Shown: piece after piece, positions 51,005 through 64,000 of the stretch
Position numbering within the stretch: the first letter of the stretch is position 1
How the letters are laid out: every line of letters starts with the position of its first letter
Assembly: GCA_003508835.1 (NCBI GenBank)
Contig: PUFA01000081.1
Coordinates: forward strand, 4,960,001-5,024,000
DNA from: Eonycteris spelaea
Lineage: Eukaryota; Chordata; Mammalia; Chiroptera; Pteropodidae
Length of the DNA stretch: 64,000 bases
Direction of reading: 5' to 3'
Program-made: the position numbers and the translations under genes
The notes under the pieces: generated by a model
Databases searched by the model: none
Seen by the model: the letters and a program-made list of their open reading frames with translations, nothing else
Told to the model about the DNA's origin: nothing

Positions 51005-52735
51005 CATAGTTACTTTCAGCCTGTAGAAATTTCTAGAATGTAGACAAAATCCACATGCTTCTTAAAAGCGTTGTCCAGAAGCGATGCGCATCACTTCTGT
51101 TCCTATCTTACCAGGGAATGATAATTAAATGAACATTTCTAATGCAAGGGAATGTGAAAGTCCCTGTAGTCCTTCTCTCAATAAAATACAGGTAGACAAA
51201 TCTGAGCGTGGTCCTTTTAAGAAACTGTCTTCCTTCCATCGCCTTTCATAAATTATGCTTTAGAATACAGTCTGACAGGTTCTCAAAGTTTATGCCAGTG
51301 CTTCTGTCAACTTAGTTCCTCACAGTGAACATTTTTATTCCTTCTTCCTCTTCATGTAGTTTAATTTTCTTCATCATTTACCTGGTTACCATTTGACATA
51401 AATTTCTTTCTCTATTCATTAAGAGACCAGCCATTGCAAACTTTCAGTTGCAGATTGCTGTGATATGTCAGCTTATTTTCTATCAGCATAAAGTGGCCCA
51501 GCTGATGGGCTTGTCATGCAGAACTCGGGACATAATGCTCCTCAAGTACAGTCTGAACATTTCTAATTTTGAATTTGTCCTCTCCACGTGTATTCTGCAC
51601 TGGTATTCATTGGCGCTCAAGTCCTGAAGGTAGTCATAAACAGGAAGGGATATTTTTCAGCTCATGGTATCAAAGTAAATGAAATGCAGTTTTTCCATGT
51701 GCCCTAGCTCTGTGCAACTTAAGTCAAATTCATTACTATGACTGGGCCCAGCCTCTGAGGAACATTCAGTAGTATGGGGATTGACCAAATCCTTATGAAA
51801 CAAGATTTATCCATTTATTATTCATCACCAATATAAAACAACCTTCCATTTTCCCTATAACACAATTCAAAAACATTTATTTTTGGCCAATTGTATATGT
51901 AACTGTTAAGTGTGTAGATGAAATAATTAAATATCTATTTATGTACTTTAATATACTAATTTTATTCTATATACAGTTTAATTCATGTAAAGAATGACGA
52001 TTCTTAAGAATTCTTTAGATTCTTCTTTCCATAAAATAATTATGTTCAAATGTTTCATAAGCATCTCTAAGCCTAATTATTTTTGTCATCTCTAGACCTA
52101 TTTTTTAAATCATTTTATAGTTTTCCAGAGCATATTATCTTGACTTCCACTTACACTGTTGGAAATACAGTCCTTATTTCATCTGTGTATGAGGCCATAG
52201 CTGGAATTCTGATCCGTGCAAGCACCCATTCACAAAACATAAAACAATGCCATTTTGTGCTGTTTACAGTTTACTTCATCCTTTTAGTAGTCACAGTGAT
52301 CCTCTACAATGTACCCATGTGCATATTGCTTTCTAAAATGACTTAGAAAAAGTTTATTGTTCCAGGTTACTAATACCACTTTTAGCTCATTACCACAAAG
52401 AGTAATTCATAACTATGTGTTACATTTCTTTGTCAGTTTTTTTCTTCTTTTAATGTAACTCAATAATACCCCAAACTAGCATTGTTTGATATTATTATAG
52501 GTTAGAGTTTTTCCAGATGATATTCTGGCATTTAAACATAGTAAACCAGAGAATGCCCCATGAAAAATGTTATATGGATTCCATTATAAGCAAACTCCCT
52601 CTGGTTTAAGGCATAAGAGTAGATGACAATATATAATCAAATGATAAAATCTGAGGGTAATCTCTGAGGTCTGTAGGACATCAGACATATTTCTCATCAT
52701 TGAAGACACCTGACCTCATTTTTCTCTTATATCTA
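51005..52735. other. Intron, nothing identified
   Basis: No exon or named repeat. The 87-codon frame at 52083-52346 is hydrophobic by composition only. Confidence 0.45.
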
Positions 52736-52739
52736 CCCT

Positions 52740-52900
52740 GTTGGCCATTTCTCTTCTTGTTTTTTATGGGGATGCTGAAACTCTGAAATTTAAGTGACTT
52801 TCACAGAGTTCCCAGTTAGTAAAGGATGGAACCAGAATTCAAATTCAAGGTTAGTCTCACATCTAAAGCTCATATTATTTATCTCTTCTTCTCTTAATGC
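52740..52900 (-). mobile_element. MIR element, antisense
   Basis: GGGGATGCTGAAACTCTGAA, TTAAGTGACTTTCACAGAGT, AACCAGAATTCAAATTCAAG and TAAAGCTCATATTATT match the reverse complement of a MIR. Confidence 0.75.
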
Positions 52901-53271
52901 AAACAGACTACTTGTTTTCATCAGAGGAAATTGATGTTTCCTCCAATTGTCATTGGCTATCAGAGCAGTTAGAAGATATACATCTTCTGTCCCAGAAAAT
53001 CAAAATATACTAGGGGGCTACCTGCTGTCCTCTCACCACCTTCAGGTTCCTTGTCCTTAACGTTCACTTGGCTGCTTTATTAACTGACCTAGTCCCCGCC
53101 ATCATAAAAATAACATTGTTTTATTCTGCAACCCTATTGAAGCTGTGGGTCACACTGTCCAAACAGGTGAGAATAAGTAACAAGGCATATTTTTTTGCAT
53201 ATGTCTTTAAAGGATACACAAAAGATGAAATTTATGAAGCTCTATGACACTACTGTCTCTCCATTCATGCC

Positions 53272-53276
53272 ATATA

Positions 53277-53310
<34 letters not shown>

Positions 53311-53316
53311 TTTTTT
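53272..53316. repeat. (TA)n followed by poly(T)
   Basis: A 20-bp TA run followed by about 24 T. This could be the reverse complement of a retroposon tail, but the sequence to its right is not recognised. Confidence 0.9.
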
Positions 53317-54830
53317 ACCTCAAGCATATCGGAACTTCGTAATTAACAAAAACTATTCCAAGCGTGTCCTTCTTACCCAACACCAAAGACTTTCGTTTCT
53401 CCTCTCACCTTATCTTCAACCTGAAATCCCTGACTTGCAGTTTCTACAGACATATTTTCTTTCCCAGGGAGCTACAAAAATATTGAAATAATATTTAAAA
53501 GCCAGAGATTTTCATAAATGAATATCTAACCTCTTTTAAAATAGAATTAGAATGTCTTGCTACATTGCCTGTTTTCTTGACTAGTGGTGATTACGGCTGA
53601 ATAGATAGCTGTAGTGGGCAGTACCATATTTTGTCAGAACTTGCATTCTCCCCACTGCCAGAGCATCACAGTCTCTGTCCTTTGTGGTCTTTCTGATGTT
53701 AAAGCTAAATGGTCACCATGGAGCCTAGCTTTTGCAGTCTCATTTTCCTCCATCATCAGGAAAACTTTCTCTGTGTTCATGTCTTTATCAAAAGTAGGAA
53801 ATTAAAAGACTAATCAAAAGGATTGCAAGCAATAAGAAAATTAGTTATTTGTGGCTGTAAAAAATATTGCTTACAATACGATAGGCTAATATCTGTTTAA
53901 TTCATATCAGTCACATGCCTGGCCCCTGTAGGTATGTGAAGTTATGACCTCAAATATAAACCTATATAATGTTTTGCTACATCTTCTCCACCTCATCCTT
54001 TGCTTCAGACCTCCAAGCAATTCTAAGATTACATATTACAAAAAACTCTCTTTGGAGGATTGGAAGTTTAAAATCAGATTAGCAATTGAAGGATTCTATT
54101 TGGAGAGCTAGGGGAAGGTAGCAAATCTGTAAACATCCCTAGGAGTAAAAAGGAGAGATATTTCATATATGGGGGCTTATGATTCCAGAGGCCAAGTGAT
54201 GATAAACCAAGAAAGAACAGAATTTCTTTCCCACTAGAGCTATCACCAGAAGTTGCACAAACAAGAATGCATGGATTAAATCCCAGGAGGTCATCACCTA
54301 CAGTCATCTAATTAATAAGTAATATTCTAAAAGGTTGAAGGCATTCAGTGATTATCTTGATCAGTTTCCTAAGTATCTTTCATAGAACACTAGTGTTGCA
54401 AAGCTTTGTACTGGAAGTATTCCATGCCAAATAAAATTTTAAAATGTATTTTACTATTTTTTTCTAAAAGGTTCACAATATATTTTAATAATGTAAAGGC
54501 TCTGAGAGGTCCTGCAATTAAAAAGTTGATTTAATTTAAATCCAGTGCTTCCAAAAATTTTTTACCATGAAATTCTATTTTTTTTTTTTTTTTGCAAATA
54601 ACATTTTTGCGTGTGTATGTGGAATTAAAGTACAGCCTGATGCCTTTGTGATAAGCTTTCTACTGAATACAGATTATTTTTATAGGTTACTCTCCCATTT
54701 TATTACTTCTTTTTATTTATGATCCGCCCCTCGCTATATTGTGCAAGTACTTTATAAATTTGAACTTAGAGAATTCTCTCAAGTCTATATGTTTTATTTT
54801 AAAGTGACTTTTCCTTCACCGTTTTTCAGG

Positions 54831-54853
54831 TGTGTGTGTGTGTGTGTGTGTGT
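54831..54853. repeat. (GT)n microsatellite
   Basis: Eleven GT units. Confidence 0.9.
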
Positions 54854-56449
54854 ACTGCAGTTTACACTCAAGTTTTTTGTTAGGTATTTCTTATAAAACT
54901 AACTGAACTATATTACCTTTGAATGTTTCTATCCAGGGGACATGCTTTTATGTTTTCTGACTTTCTTTTTCGTATCCCTCTTTGTTTGAGTAGACTTTGC
55001 ATTCTCATAAGTGAGTTCAGAACATGGCACGTGATAGGCATGCAGAAAATGTTGGTGGAACAATACTAAAAGAGTATAAACTTCATGACAAGCGAGCACT
55101 CACCCCTGTGATTCTCTTATTTTCCCATTATTGACCAATTTCTCCTCTTTTTTTTTTTTTTGAATTCAGTTTCAAATAAAGATTCTCCTTGAGATTTCTT
55201 CTAATCACTAAGAGACGAGTTAGTCATTAAGGCAAGTAAGGTCTTTATTAGTTACTGAACTTTTTAGCAGACATAAATTGCCAGCAGAAATCTGACTATT
55301 TATAGATAACTATTTTACCATGATTAATGTTCCACTCTGATGTTTCAGAAAACTCATTTTGATCCTGAAATTTCAATTATGCGATGTTGGCAAGCATGAG
55401 GATGCTTTTGTATTTGCGCATGTGTGTCTGTGTCTGTGTGGGTATAGAGAGAGAAGGAGAGACTAGATGAATGAATGAATATAAGTCTTCAGATCAACCT
55501 ATGTATATTTATTCACAAGCCGTTTTGCACAGAAAAGAGAGAGAAATTAGCAAATATCCAGAAAATAAAGCATGGAGTATTTATGCATTCAGATTATTTG
55601 GGGTAAAAAGGCAATTAAATTAGTAAAGAGTCATAAAAATATACAAACATTCTCTTTAGGAAAATTAACATGACAAAGAATTAATCTTTTGAACTACACT
55701 TTAGTATACCAGGTAAAAACTATTTGGTGTTACCATAAAAATTATAATTATGTAAGTCATGTCCAAAGTTCTACAAAGCAGTGTTTTGTGTGTGTGTGTG
55801 TGTTTTTTGTCATAGATTCTAAATATTTTCCTAATATTCCTGCTCACTAATATCTTTTTATTCAGTGCCTTCACTTACCTCACATTAGGAATTCCAGTCC
55901 ATCCATGACACACGATATCCTAGCCAAGCAAATGTAGTTTGTTAAACCATTTCTCCACATAAGTGAATAAAGTTGTGACTGTTTTGCAGGCTGTTTTTAC
56001 CAATGTGTAATGTTTCCTGGTTGGACAAAATGTCATGTGATGTTGTGGTGAGTTGTATGACTAGAAGTATATGAGCTGATTATGGGTATATAATCATTAA
56101 AAGGTGGTAACATTAATGCATAGCATTCTGGGTAGAACAAAATCATTAGTCTCTAAACTTTTTTTTCTTTTCTTATTAAATTTTCCTTTTCTATAAGATC
56201 CTATATTTTGAAAGATCAGACATTCTCCATATTCATTGTGTAAAGACAATCCATTCTGGGCATACTTTTTTGATGCATTCTGAAACTTTCTCTCTAATCT
56301 GTGGTTCTTGTTATGGTGCCTAACCCCCAAATTTTACCCTTAAAAGAAAAAAAAACACATTTTAATGAGTTCAATGACCAATTAGAACCTCCAAGTGCCA
56401 CAATATACCAGTGTTACTCATTACTTCTTTGTTTGTTTAATTATTCACA

Positions 56450-56548
56450 TTTTATTTTATTATTTTATTTTATTATTTTATTTTATTTTATTTTATTTTA
56501 TTTTATTTTATTTTATTTTATTTTATTTTATTTTATTTTATTTTATTA
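56450..56548. repeat. (TTTTA)n pentanucleotide repeat
   Basis: About 99 bp, nearly 20 pentamer units with only two early irregular units. It is the longest simple repeat in the window and produces false open frames on the + strand. Confidence 0.97.
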
Positions 56549-56794
56549 TTTCTTATTATCTAGACTCTGATGCAAGCAAAGATTTGGCATTCTAAATAAC
56601 CAGTACAGACTTATAAATAATAAGTATGTTTTTAACTAGAGGTTTTTTTTTTTTTTTTGTAATTTTGAAAATATCTTTCAGAATTTCATCAGTAGCCACC
56701 TCTACCCTATGCATTTGTTTATGTTGTCTTGAGTTCTGAACACCAACCAACTAAAAATTCCAAGCCTGGATCTAATGTCATTCAGAGCCATTCT

Positions 56795-56852
56795 TGTTTT
56801 TTTGTTGTTTTGTTTGTTTGTTTGTTTGTTTGCTTGCTTGTTTGTTTGTTTT
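56795..56852. repeat. (TTTG)n tetranucleotide repeat
   Basis: TTTG units with two TTGC interruptions. The frames spanning it are artefacts. Confidence 0.95.
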
Positions 56853-56854
56853 CT

Positions 56855-57837
56855 TAACCGTATTCTATGGCAAGACAGTTTCCTCTTGACCCCTCTTGTA
56901 TGGCTATCTCTTGCACATGATTTCATTTCTGTTCTTTGTATTTGTCATCACTATTTGATTTTATAGTTTTCTAAATCATTCTTACTAATATCCACATATC
57001 TGTCTTATTTTGGTTTCAGTCACCCCCTGCAGGTTACCTTATCCTGTTTCTGGAATCTGGGAAAACACTTTGGAACTTCTGTATTATTCAAGGTTCTGTG
57101 GTTGCAAACAACAGAAACCAGTGCATGCTAATTTAAGAAAAAGTATATATTGAAAGTATGGCTCATAGATTTGGGGAGAAAAACTCCAAAGGACAGAAGT
57201 GGGACAGTTCACTTTCCCACTAGAGCTATAGAAACTAATGGATATTTTATCCAGACTGTTGATACACACCTGACCCCGAATGGGTTCTCAAGGACTTATA
57301 TTCAAGGAAGGAAGAGAGATTTGGATAAATATTACTCATACAGAGTCCCAAGGTCTACAATTAATTCAATTAGAAACTATAGAATTGGAGGATCCCTAGG
57401 GAGGATTTTTGCTGATTCCAAGAGTTAAGGAGGCTCTAATCAATGTTCACACATCAGGCACATATCAGACCAACTAGATCATTCAAGTCTTAAGTTTCAG
57501 CTTTCATGGTAGTGTCATATTACAACACTCCTACATCATAGTGATCTGAGAGAAAAGAGTAAAACTAGAAATGGAGAGTCTTATCATAATATTATATTTG
57601 AAATACTTTTTATAAATGGTAATTTTTGAGCCATTTTTAACAGCATGATTAAGGTGCATGAGACATAGATGAACGAAGTTAAAACTGCATGTTATCAGCA
57701 TTCCGGTAGGAGTGAGAAACAAAGTAATGATAATTATTTTGACATTTTAAAACACAGCGTAGTTGGTTCTCATCATTAAAGATATATTCTAGTTTTTAAA
57801 AATCTATTGTCAGATATTAATGAGTTTAAATATGTTC

Positions 57838-57880
<43 letters not shown>

Positions 57881-58210
57881 ATGATTATCAAAAAGCAGAA
57901 TGACCATGCTTAAAAATAATCATTCTTTGGTCATGATCTCAGCATAATTGGAAAGTAATATTGATGTAAGATGTACAAATTTTGATAAACATTGAGCAAG
58001 TCTTTTTTTCATAGCCTGTTATTTTAAATTCAGTATAATTTCATTGTGAACTGCCTCTCATGTGCTAGCTTATGCATTTGTTCTAATTAATAGACATGAT
58101 GATATCCACCACTACTGATCTATCACAACTGCTATTCAATTGCCAAACTCATTGAAAAAAATAATTAGTGATTATTTCCTTGTAGGCAATGTAAGTAATA
58201 GCCCTAAAGT
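56855..58210. other. Intron, nothing firmly identified
   Basis: A segment at 57075-57430 beginning near GGTTGCAAACAACAGAAACC looks like an old interspersed repeat, but I cannot name it. The 92-codon frame inside it is not protein-like. Confidence 0.4.
57840..57878. repeat. (GT)n microsatellite
   Basis: About 19 uninterrupted GT units. Confidence 0.95.
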
Positions 58211-58214
58211 TATA

Positions 58215-58400
58215 TGAAGTTTATGTGAAGAGTAATGGAAAACTATGTTAGTTCAGATATCAGTTCTTCTGCTTGCTACTTGTGTAATATTGGTGAGATC
58301 ACTTCATTCCAAGCTTCAGTTTTCTGTGTTTGAAAATAGAATTGGTGATATAATATGTCTCACTTTGTCATTGTGATATTAAATGCCAGTCAGGCAAAGT
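58215..58400 (+). mobile_element. MIR element, sense
   Basis: TCTGCTTGCTACTTGTGTAA, ATTGGTGAGATCACTTCATT and GCTTCAGTTTTCTGTGTTTG, then TTGTGATATTAAATG follow the MIR consensus. Confidence 0.7.
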
Positions 58401-58999
58401 TGAAAAAGCCATATTTGCTGCTCTACTGTAATCCCATGACTTGTCCTGCACTAACACTAGAACAGGTTATGATATCAAAAGGGTTATTAAAGAATACAGA
58501 GATCAAGATAAAAATAGAGGAAATCTACATTATTTGCCTCTGAGACCAGCAAGCCCAAAGGAGTAAGGTGTGTATCATAATGAACACGACTTAATAAGCA
58601 AAGACACGAGAGACCTTAGGAAACCCAACCACCCTCCAGGCTTCTTTTTGCTCATGTACTAAACTTTTCCCCATAATCCCCTCAAACCAAAACACCAACA
58701 ATATCTCATGATAGTAACTTACAAAGCACATTTTTCTCTGCATAAAATTAACAGAAGGTGTAGAATGACCATCTCCTTTTCCTGTCTATATCCATTCCCC
58801 TTTCTTAAGAACGGTGCCTCTATTTTTCTTTGAGGAGTCATTCCAAAATAACCGATAGGGTGTTTAACTTGCACCTCTGTATCTTCACACTTAAGCATAT
58901 AGTAAAATCTTACATAGCTTTAAGGTATGTTTATGATGTATATATCTCATATATATCATATATATCAGAATTTTTGTCATCCAACATCATTTGTCATGG

Positions 59000-61350
59000 A
59001 TACATTATGTTTCAGAGATTTAATTTATCTTCCTTCCAATTTATTCATTTTAATTTTGGTTTATAATTATATCAAATTTCTTTATCCATCCCCTTACTGG
59101 ATGGGCATTTAGTATGTTCTCAATTTTTTCCTCTTACCATTTCCAAAAGTGATTAACATCTTTACATACGTATGTGAGACTTCCTTTAGAGTAATTCGCA
59201 TAAAAGGGGGATTACCAAGGCTCACCCAATATGAGCATCTTCAACCTAATTGATGTCAAATGAACTGTCAAATAATTCATTCTACCAGGATTCAATGAAA
59301 GTTCCTCTTTTTCTATGTTCTCACCAACATTTGATATTATTAGTAGTTTACATTTTTACTAATCTAATGGGGAAAATTATTACTGTATTATCTTGCATTG
59401 CCCTGATTATTAGTATACTTTTCACATTATTATTTGCCATTTTTATTTCCTCTTCTGTGAACAAATTGTCCGTATTCTTTGTCTGTTTTTCTGTTGATGA
59501 TTAGCTACTTATAATTGATAAGAAAGTATTCTCTGATTGTCAAGTTGAGTTCTACATATATTGAATGTAAAGTTTGTTAATTGGGTCATTCAAATCTTCT
59601 TTACCCTTAATAGATATGTCTACTTAGTCTGTACATTTCTGAGAAAGGGGTATTAAAGTGTTCTACCATGTTTTGTTTTTTAATTTCTCCATGTAATCCT
59701 ATTAATTTTGAGAAAGAGAGGGTAGAGAGAGAGAGAAATCAAGATTGATTATGTTTCCTGAATTTTTTCTTTCATAATGTTTTAATTACTTTATTCCATT
59801 TTGTCTCTTATATAGACTCACTCTTAGTTGACTCATTTCTCAATATTTTTATTTATTATTAAGTTTAAGGTAGATCTCTTGTTAGAAGTGGCTATCTAGC
59901 TTTCCAAAATTTATTTGAGAATCTCTGTCTTGTTAATAGTGAGTTTTTGTTCCCTTTATTGTGATTACCTGGCTTTATTTCTACTACTTTCCTTTGTGTT
60001 TTTTATATTCTAAAATTTTTATTTGTCATTTACTCCTTTTTTCCTCCTGTTTTGAACATTTTCTTCATTCATTTTGTTTCTGTATTGGGAATCTATACAC
60101 TTTATTTTTCTTCTTTGTTGATAATTTCAAAACTATAACATTTACATTTGACTTAAAAGTTAAGATGGTTGGTGTAGCTTTTGTTCCCTCAAATGATACT
60201 AGATTTTCTTGAGGTCGTAATCCTGCTCACCTAGTTTCATATTCCATAGCTATGTTTACTTTTATTAAATTTCAGCACTTATAAGTTCCTTAGTAGTTGT
60301 TCTTATTGTGGCTAGTGTTGTTTACAATCAAAATTTTACTTAACCAAAGATTAACTTGCATGATAACAAATTTCCTTGCTTATTGATTTTTTTTTTTTGC
60401 ATCCTACTTAATCATCAATTTACTCTTTATTTCCTGAAGAATAGCTTTTGCCATTTATTTTTTAAAAGTTAATTGAGTAGTTGTCTTTGTCTAAAATTGC
60501 CCTAATTTCTTCTATATGTTTGGTGGACAGTTTAGTTAAGTATAGAAATATGAATTAACAGTTGACGGTTTTTGTCTCTCAACATCTTTGATCATATTAT
60601 TCCATACTTTTGGCTCCTATAATGCTGGTGATTGGTTTGCTGACAATCAATTTTTTAAAAAAATTTTAAAATAATCCACTATTCTTTCTGGTCATCTTTA
60701 AGGCATCTCCAGCCCCCCTTTTTTCTTGCTCTGTAATTTTTTTATGATAAAGACATATGTGGTTTATATGTATGAATTAGTACGCTTTCGGAAATTGAAA
60801 TTGACATATAAAGTCAAGAACAACCTTAGCCATTTTCTCTTTGAATGTTGACTCTTCAGTCTTCTTTCATATTTCTTCTTCTGGAAGTTCTTCAGTTCTC
60901 CATTCCATGCCTGGTAACATCATTTTGATTATCTCTTCTGTTTATCTTGTGCTAAATTCTGTGACATTTCCTCAGACTGTCTTCCAGTTTACTGATTATT
61001 TTTTGTCCACATATAATCCGATATTTAACCTTTTATTTTGGGTTGCTTTATTCAAAAGTTTTATTTTCTTTAATTGTCACTTCAGTTCATCTAACGCTTT
61101 CCCCTTTAGTTATCTGTCTCTCTGGGCTCCCATAGTGTTCTGATTTTTGTTGTTGTTGTTGTTGTATCTATACTGTCTTTTTATCTCCTTAATTATTTAA
61201 GTCCTTCATAACCTATTTCACAGTATTATTACCTGACTCATTGAGGACTAATTTAGTTGTTTGCTCTCTCCATTGATTTTCACTCTATTTACATGGCTTA
61301 TAATTTTTGCTTGCAAACTTCTCTTTGTTGAGGACTGCTCTTTATGTATA
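59000..61350 (-). mobile_element. Old antisense L1-like sequence, about 2.3 kb, much decayed
   Basis: CCCCTTACTGGATGGGCATT, TTCTCACCAACATTTGATAT, GTAGTTTACATTTTTACTAA and TTTCACATTATTATTTGCC give the antisense L1M 3' region. T-rich text further right (TCTTCTGGAAGTTCTTCAGT, TTCTGTGACATTTCCTCAGA) is consistent with upstream LINE sequence. Borders and continuity are uncertain, and more than one element may be present. Confidence 0.6.
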
Positions 61351-61354
61351 GGAT

Positions 61355-64000
61355 TAGGATGCCCTACCCTGTAGAAATGTGGCTACAGAGAGAATTAATA
61401 AGTCATTTGCCAGGATACTAAAAATTTCATCAGTCTAGAACCAGTTTTTATGTTATATTTTCAGTGCGAGAATCTCACACTATATAAGTAGAGTGAATTT
61501 AGACTACAAAACAGTATGTATGTGGTGCAAATTTGAAGTATTTTCTTTTTGTTACTTTTCTGGACTGGAGGGCGAAAATTGTTTTGTTGTGATGTGGGGA
61601 AGTACCTTTCCTGAATTCTAGATTCATGCTGAGGTCTCGTTGCCTCCTAATGATGCAAAATTGTATCTTCCATTCCTAAGACTTAACAGTCACCTCATAC
61701 TTGTTATGGCCTATATCTGGATAATGCTACCTTCTCTGCCTCTCTTCTTTGGCCTCTGTGGAACCAGTCCTTAATTTCTCTCTGTATTTTTGACACCTAG
61801 GCAGACACTTTCTTTTTACATAGTCAAATTGTTCTGTGTATCCAAAAACATTAAATTTTATGTCAACAACACTTTCTAAGCATTTAAATATATGTATTTA
61901 CAACCACTGGAAAGTTTGCATTGACTCAGTCAGGTCTATTGCTGGAAATAGAAGTATAGTTATTTTTGATATCTCTACTTTTTGAAGAAATTTTGGAAAT
62001 GACATTTTCTTATTCATATTTGATGCTATGCTTAGAAATTATCTAAAACTCTTATCCTTATTTTTCTATAAGTGCATATCATTTAATGACCCAAATCTAT
62101 CTCTAGTATTGAAGATTCTTGCGAAGTCAGATATTTCATTTGCAACATAATTTCTCACTGTATAAAAAAGATGGGAAGATTGAGAAGGCTATGTGAGAGA
62201 TGTCTGTATGGGTTCTGAATTATAGTATCTAGAATTGCTGTATAATACATAGTATCACCTGACTATCTTTTGGGCCTTTCTTCTTAGTAATATATTAGCA
62301 AAAGCCATGGGTAATTGAGATTTCTATTTAATAAATTTTAATAGGAACTGGTCAGAGAAATGATATTGCTTGGTTATGTTATACTTTTTAATAGGTTATT
62401 TTAATTAAAATTAAAATTATCTTGGAAGTACATTATTTTTACTTTACTATGAATCTCTCCAAGGATTTTTATAGGCATATAATAAAATTATGTTCCAAGT
62501 GGCTTACAGGTCATCTCTACAATTTTGCTTCTTAAGGTTTTCCTGGATTTGGTCCATCTGTTTTTATATCATTTGGTTCTATGTGTATGCCAAGTGTGTT
62601 AACATTTTTTTCCATATGTTTTCTATATTAGAATCCTAAAGTCATGTTTAAGAAGACTCAGGAATATAATATATTGCTCTTTTTCTCCTTCATAGTGCTC
62701 TGTTTTTTGAACTGTTGTATCTGCATATATAACATCATTGCTGTATTCCCAATGATATTTGTTGTCCATAGTTGACCTTGAAAATATATTTTGGTATCAC
62801 TGGTTTCTTTTTTGGATGACATTTTTATTTGTTCATGTGATAGCAATCTGAAACCTGAATGCAACAAGATTTAATTTCTTTATATTCCAATTTCATTGCT
62901 AAAATATATTAAGAATTTCTGAAAAGATACTAGAAATTTTTTTAGTTTTTTAGTAAAATATAAATGTTATTTATCGTCATTCTATCTTTTCTTTTTGTGT
63001 TTCTTAGACCAACTTGCACTTTTGCAAGAGAATGGAGGGTAGAGGTGAGGAAAAGGACCTGAATGCTAATCATATCTCACTCAAACAAACAACAACAAAA
63101 AACTTTTAGTATCTTCTCAGGAAAACTCAAGTATATTTTAACAATGTATAATTGTCCTAAGAAAGAGTAAATATGAAATAAAAGTAGTACTTGTGATTGA
63201 AATAATTCTGAAGAGTCTGGGTAGTAAAATCTCCTTGTGATCTTTCTGTTTACCATCTAGTTGGGGCTCTGTGGTCAGTTGATCCTAACATTCCTCCAAA
63301 ACTTCACATTTTGTACTCTTCTCTTTTCCATAATTATTCCCGAAACCTGACCATTAATAGAAAAGGAATATAAGTCCTCAAAAAAAAAGAAAGAAAGAAA
63401 AGAAAGAAAGAAAGAAAGAAAGAAACAATGAATAAAATAAGAATCCTAAAAAGGCTAAGAGAATCCAAGAAATAATGTCTACTTGAAGAAAATGGAAGAA
63501 GTAAAGTGTAAGAGAAGTGCATTAAGTGCAAGACCATCACACCTTCAGAAAGTATTTTACCTTTGTAGACTTCTCATCTTCCTGGAGATTGGTTTAGAAA
63601 GACTCAAAGGCATTTTGGGGAGTTTGCTGATATAAAGGCAAGTTTATAAAATCACAACTTATAATCATGCCACTAAATAAAAAATGGAAGAGATTTGTAA
63701 AGCCAGCGTGATACATGGTTATATTTTCTTACCACCTCACAGAATGAACCAAATTTCTTTCTTTTCATAGGGCTTATTTTATAGTAAGTTTTGTTGTTGT
63801 TGTCGTTTTTATTTCTTTAAGTTCAGTAAAGTCTTTAGAGTGTTAGCTGGCAACAGGTAAAATGGAACTTACATAATAGCTTTGTTAGTAGTAATGGATA
63901 ATTTACATTATATAATTGTTTTCCATTAAAAATGTGACTCTGCCATTAGATTGCTTCAGTGTTTACTTTTGAAAAAGAGATGATCTATTTTCTACTTTGT
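61355..64000. other. AT-rich intron, nothing identified
   Basis: Apart from the GAAA microsatellite, no named repeat, exon or RNA gene was recognised up to the window end. Confidence 0.45.
63380..63425. repeat. (GAAA)n purine-only microsatellite
   Basis: An A run passes into about ten GAAA units. All purine on the + strand. Confidence 0.95.

Larger units (their letters stand above)
52905..56440. other. Intron, mostly unassigned
   Basis: Holds TA/poly(T), GT and T-rich simple repeats and short L2/MIR-like ends (about 54990-55070). No exon was recognised. Confidence 0.4.

Overview
This is a window of mammalian nuclear DNA, AT-rich and almost entirely intronic. It carries two exons of one large gene on the + strand. 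Their translations match the ligand-binding (Venus flytrap) domain of metabotropic glutamate receptor 7 (GRM7). From the position in the protein they are probably coding exons 3 (6497-6637) and 4 (13677-13831). Both have good acceptor and donor sites and are joined by a 7.0 kb intron with matching phase. No later GRM7 exon was found, so the last 50 kb is the start of the next, very large intron. There are no bacterial-type genes, operons or CRISPR arrays. The many 60-160 codon open frames are chance frames or repeat remnants.

The repeat content points to a placental mammal: LINE-1, LINE-2, MIR, MLT1 LTRs, MER5-type hAT elements and a 5S rRNA-derived element. The 3' end of the L1 fragment at 40676-41203 (ending in an 'ACCAATGTTACCCCAATAAA' type terminus) looks like bat L1 as I remember it. 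No vespertilionid-type tRNA SINE was seen, and a 5S-derived element is present. A bat, perhaps a fruit bat, is therefore my best guess, made from memory and not proven.

Layout: 1-6496 intron with a long antisense L1 (2.7-5.68 kb); 6497-6637 exon; 6638-13676 intron with L2 and antisense L1 pieces; 13677-13831 exon; 13832-24.2 kb intron with a hAT element and an antisense L1 (21.5-23.3 kb); 24.2-27.4 kb a three-level nest (old repeat, split by an antisense L1, itself split by an MLT1 LTR); 29.6-33.7 kb L1, MIR, MLT1 and MER5 pieces; 35.8-36.6 kb L2 plus microsatellites; 40.3-43.0 kb a sense L1 that lacks most of ORF2 and has another L1 tail inserted in its ORF1; 46.1-46.8 kb MER5 and a MIR split by a 5S rRNA-derived element; 49.38-49.85 kb an unidentified broken coding-like segment on the - strand; 59.0-61.35 kb old antisense L1-like sequence; the rest is AT-rich intron with simple repeats.

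The most important observations are a one-base deficit in the first GRM7 exon, which puts a stop codon in the receptor frame (assembly error or real lesion), the target-site-flanked 5S element inside a MIR, the nested insertions, and the unidentified coding-like remnant at 49.4-49.8 kb. I found no convincing new biological system.
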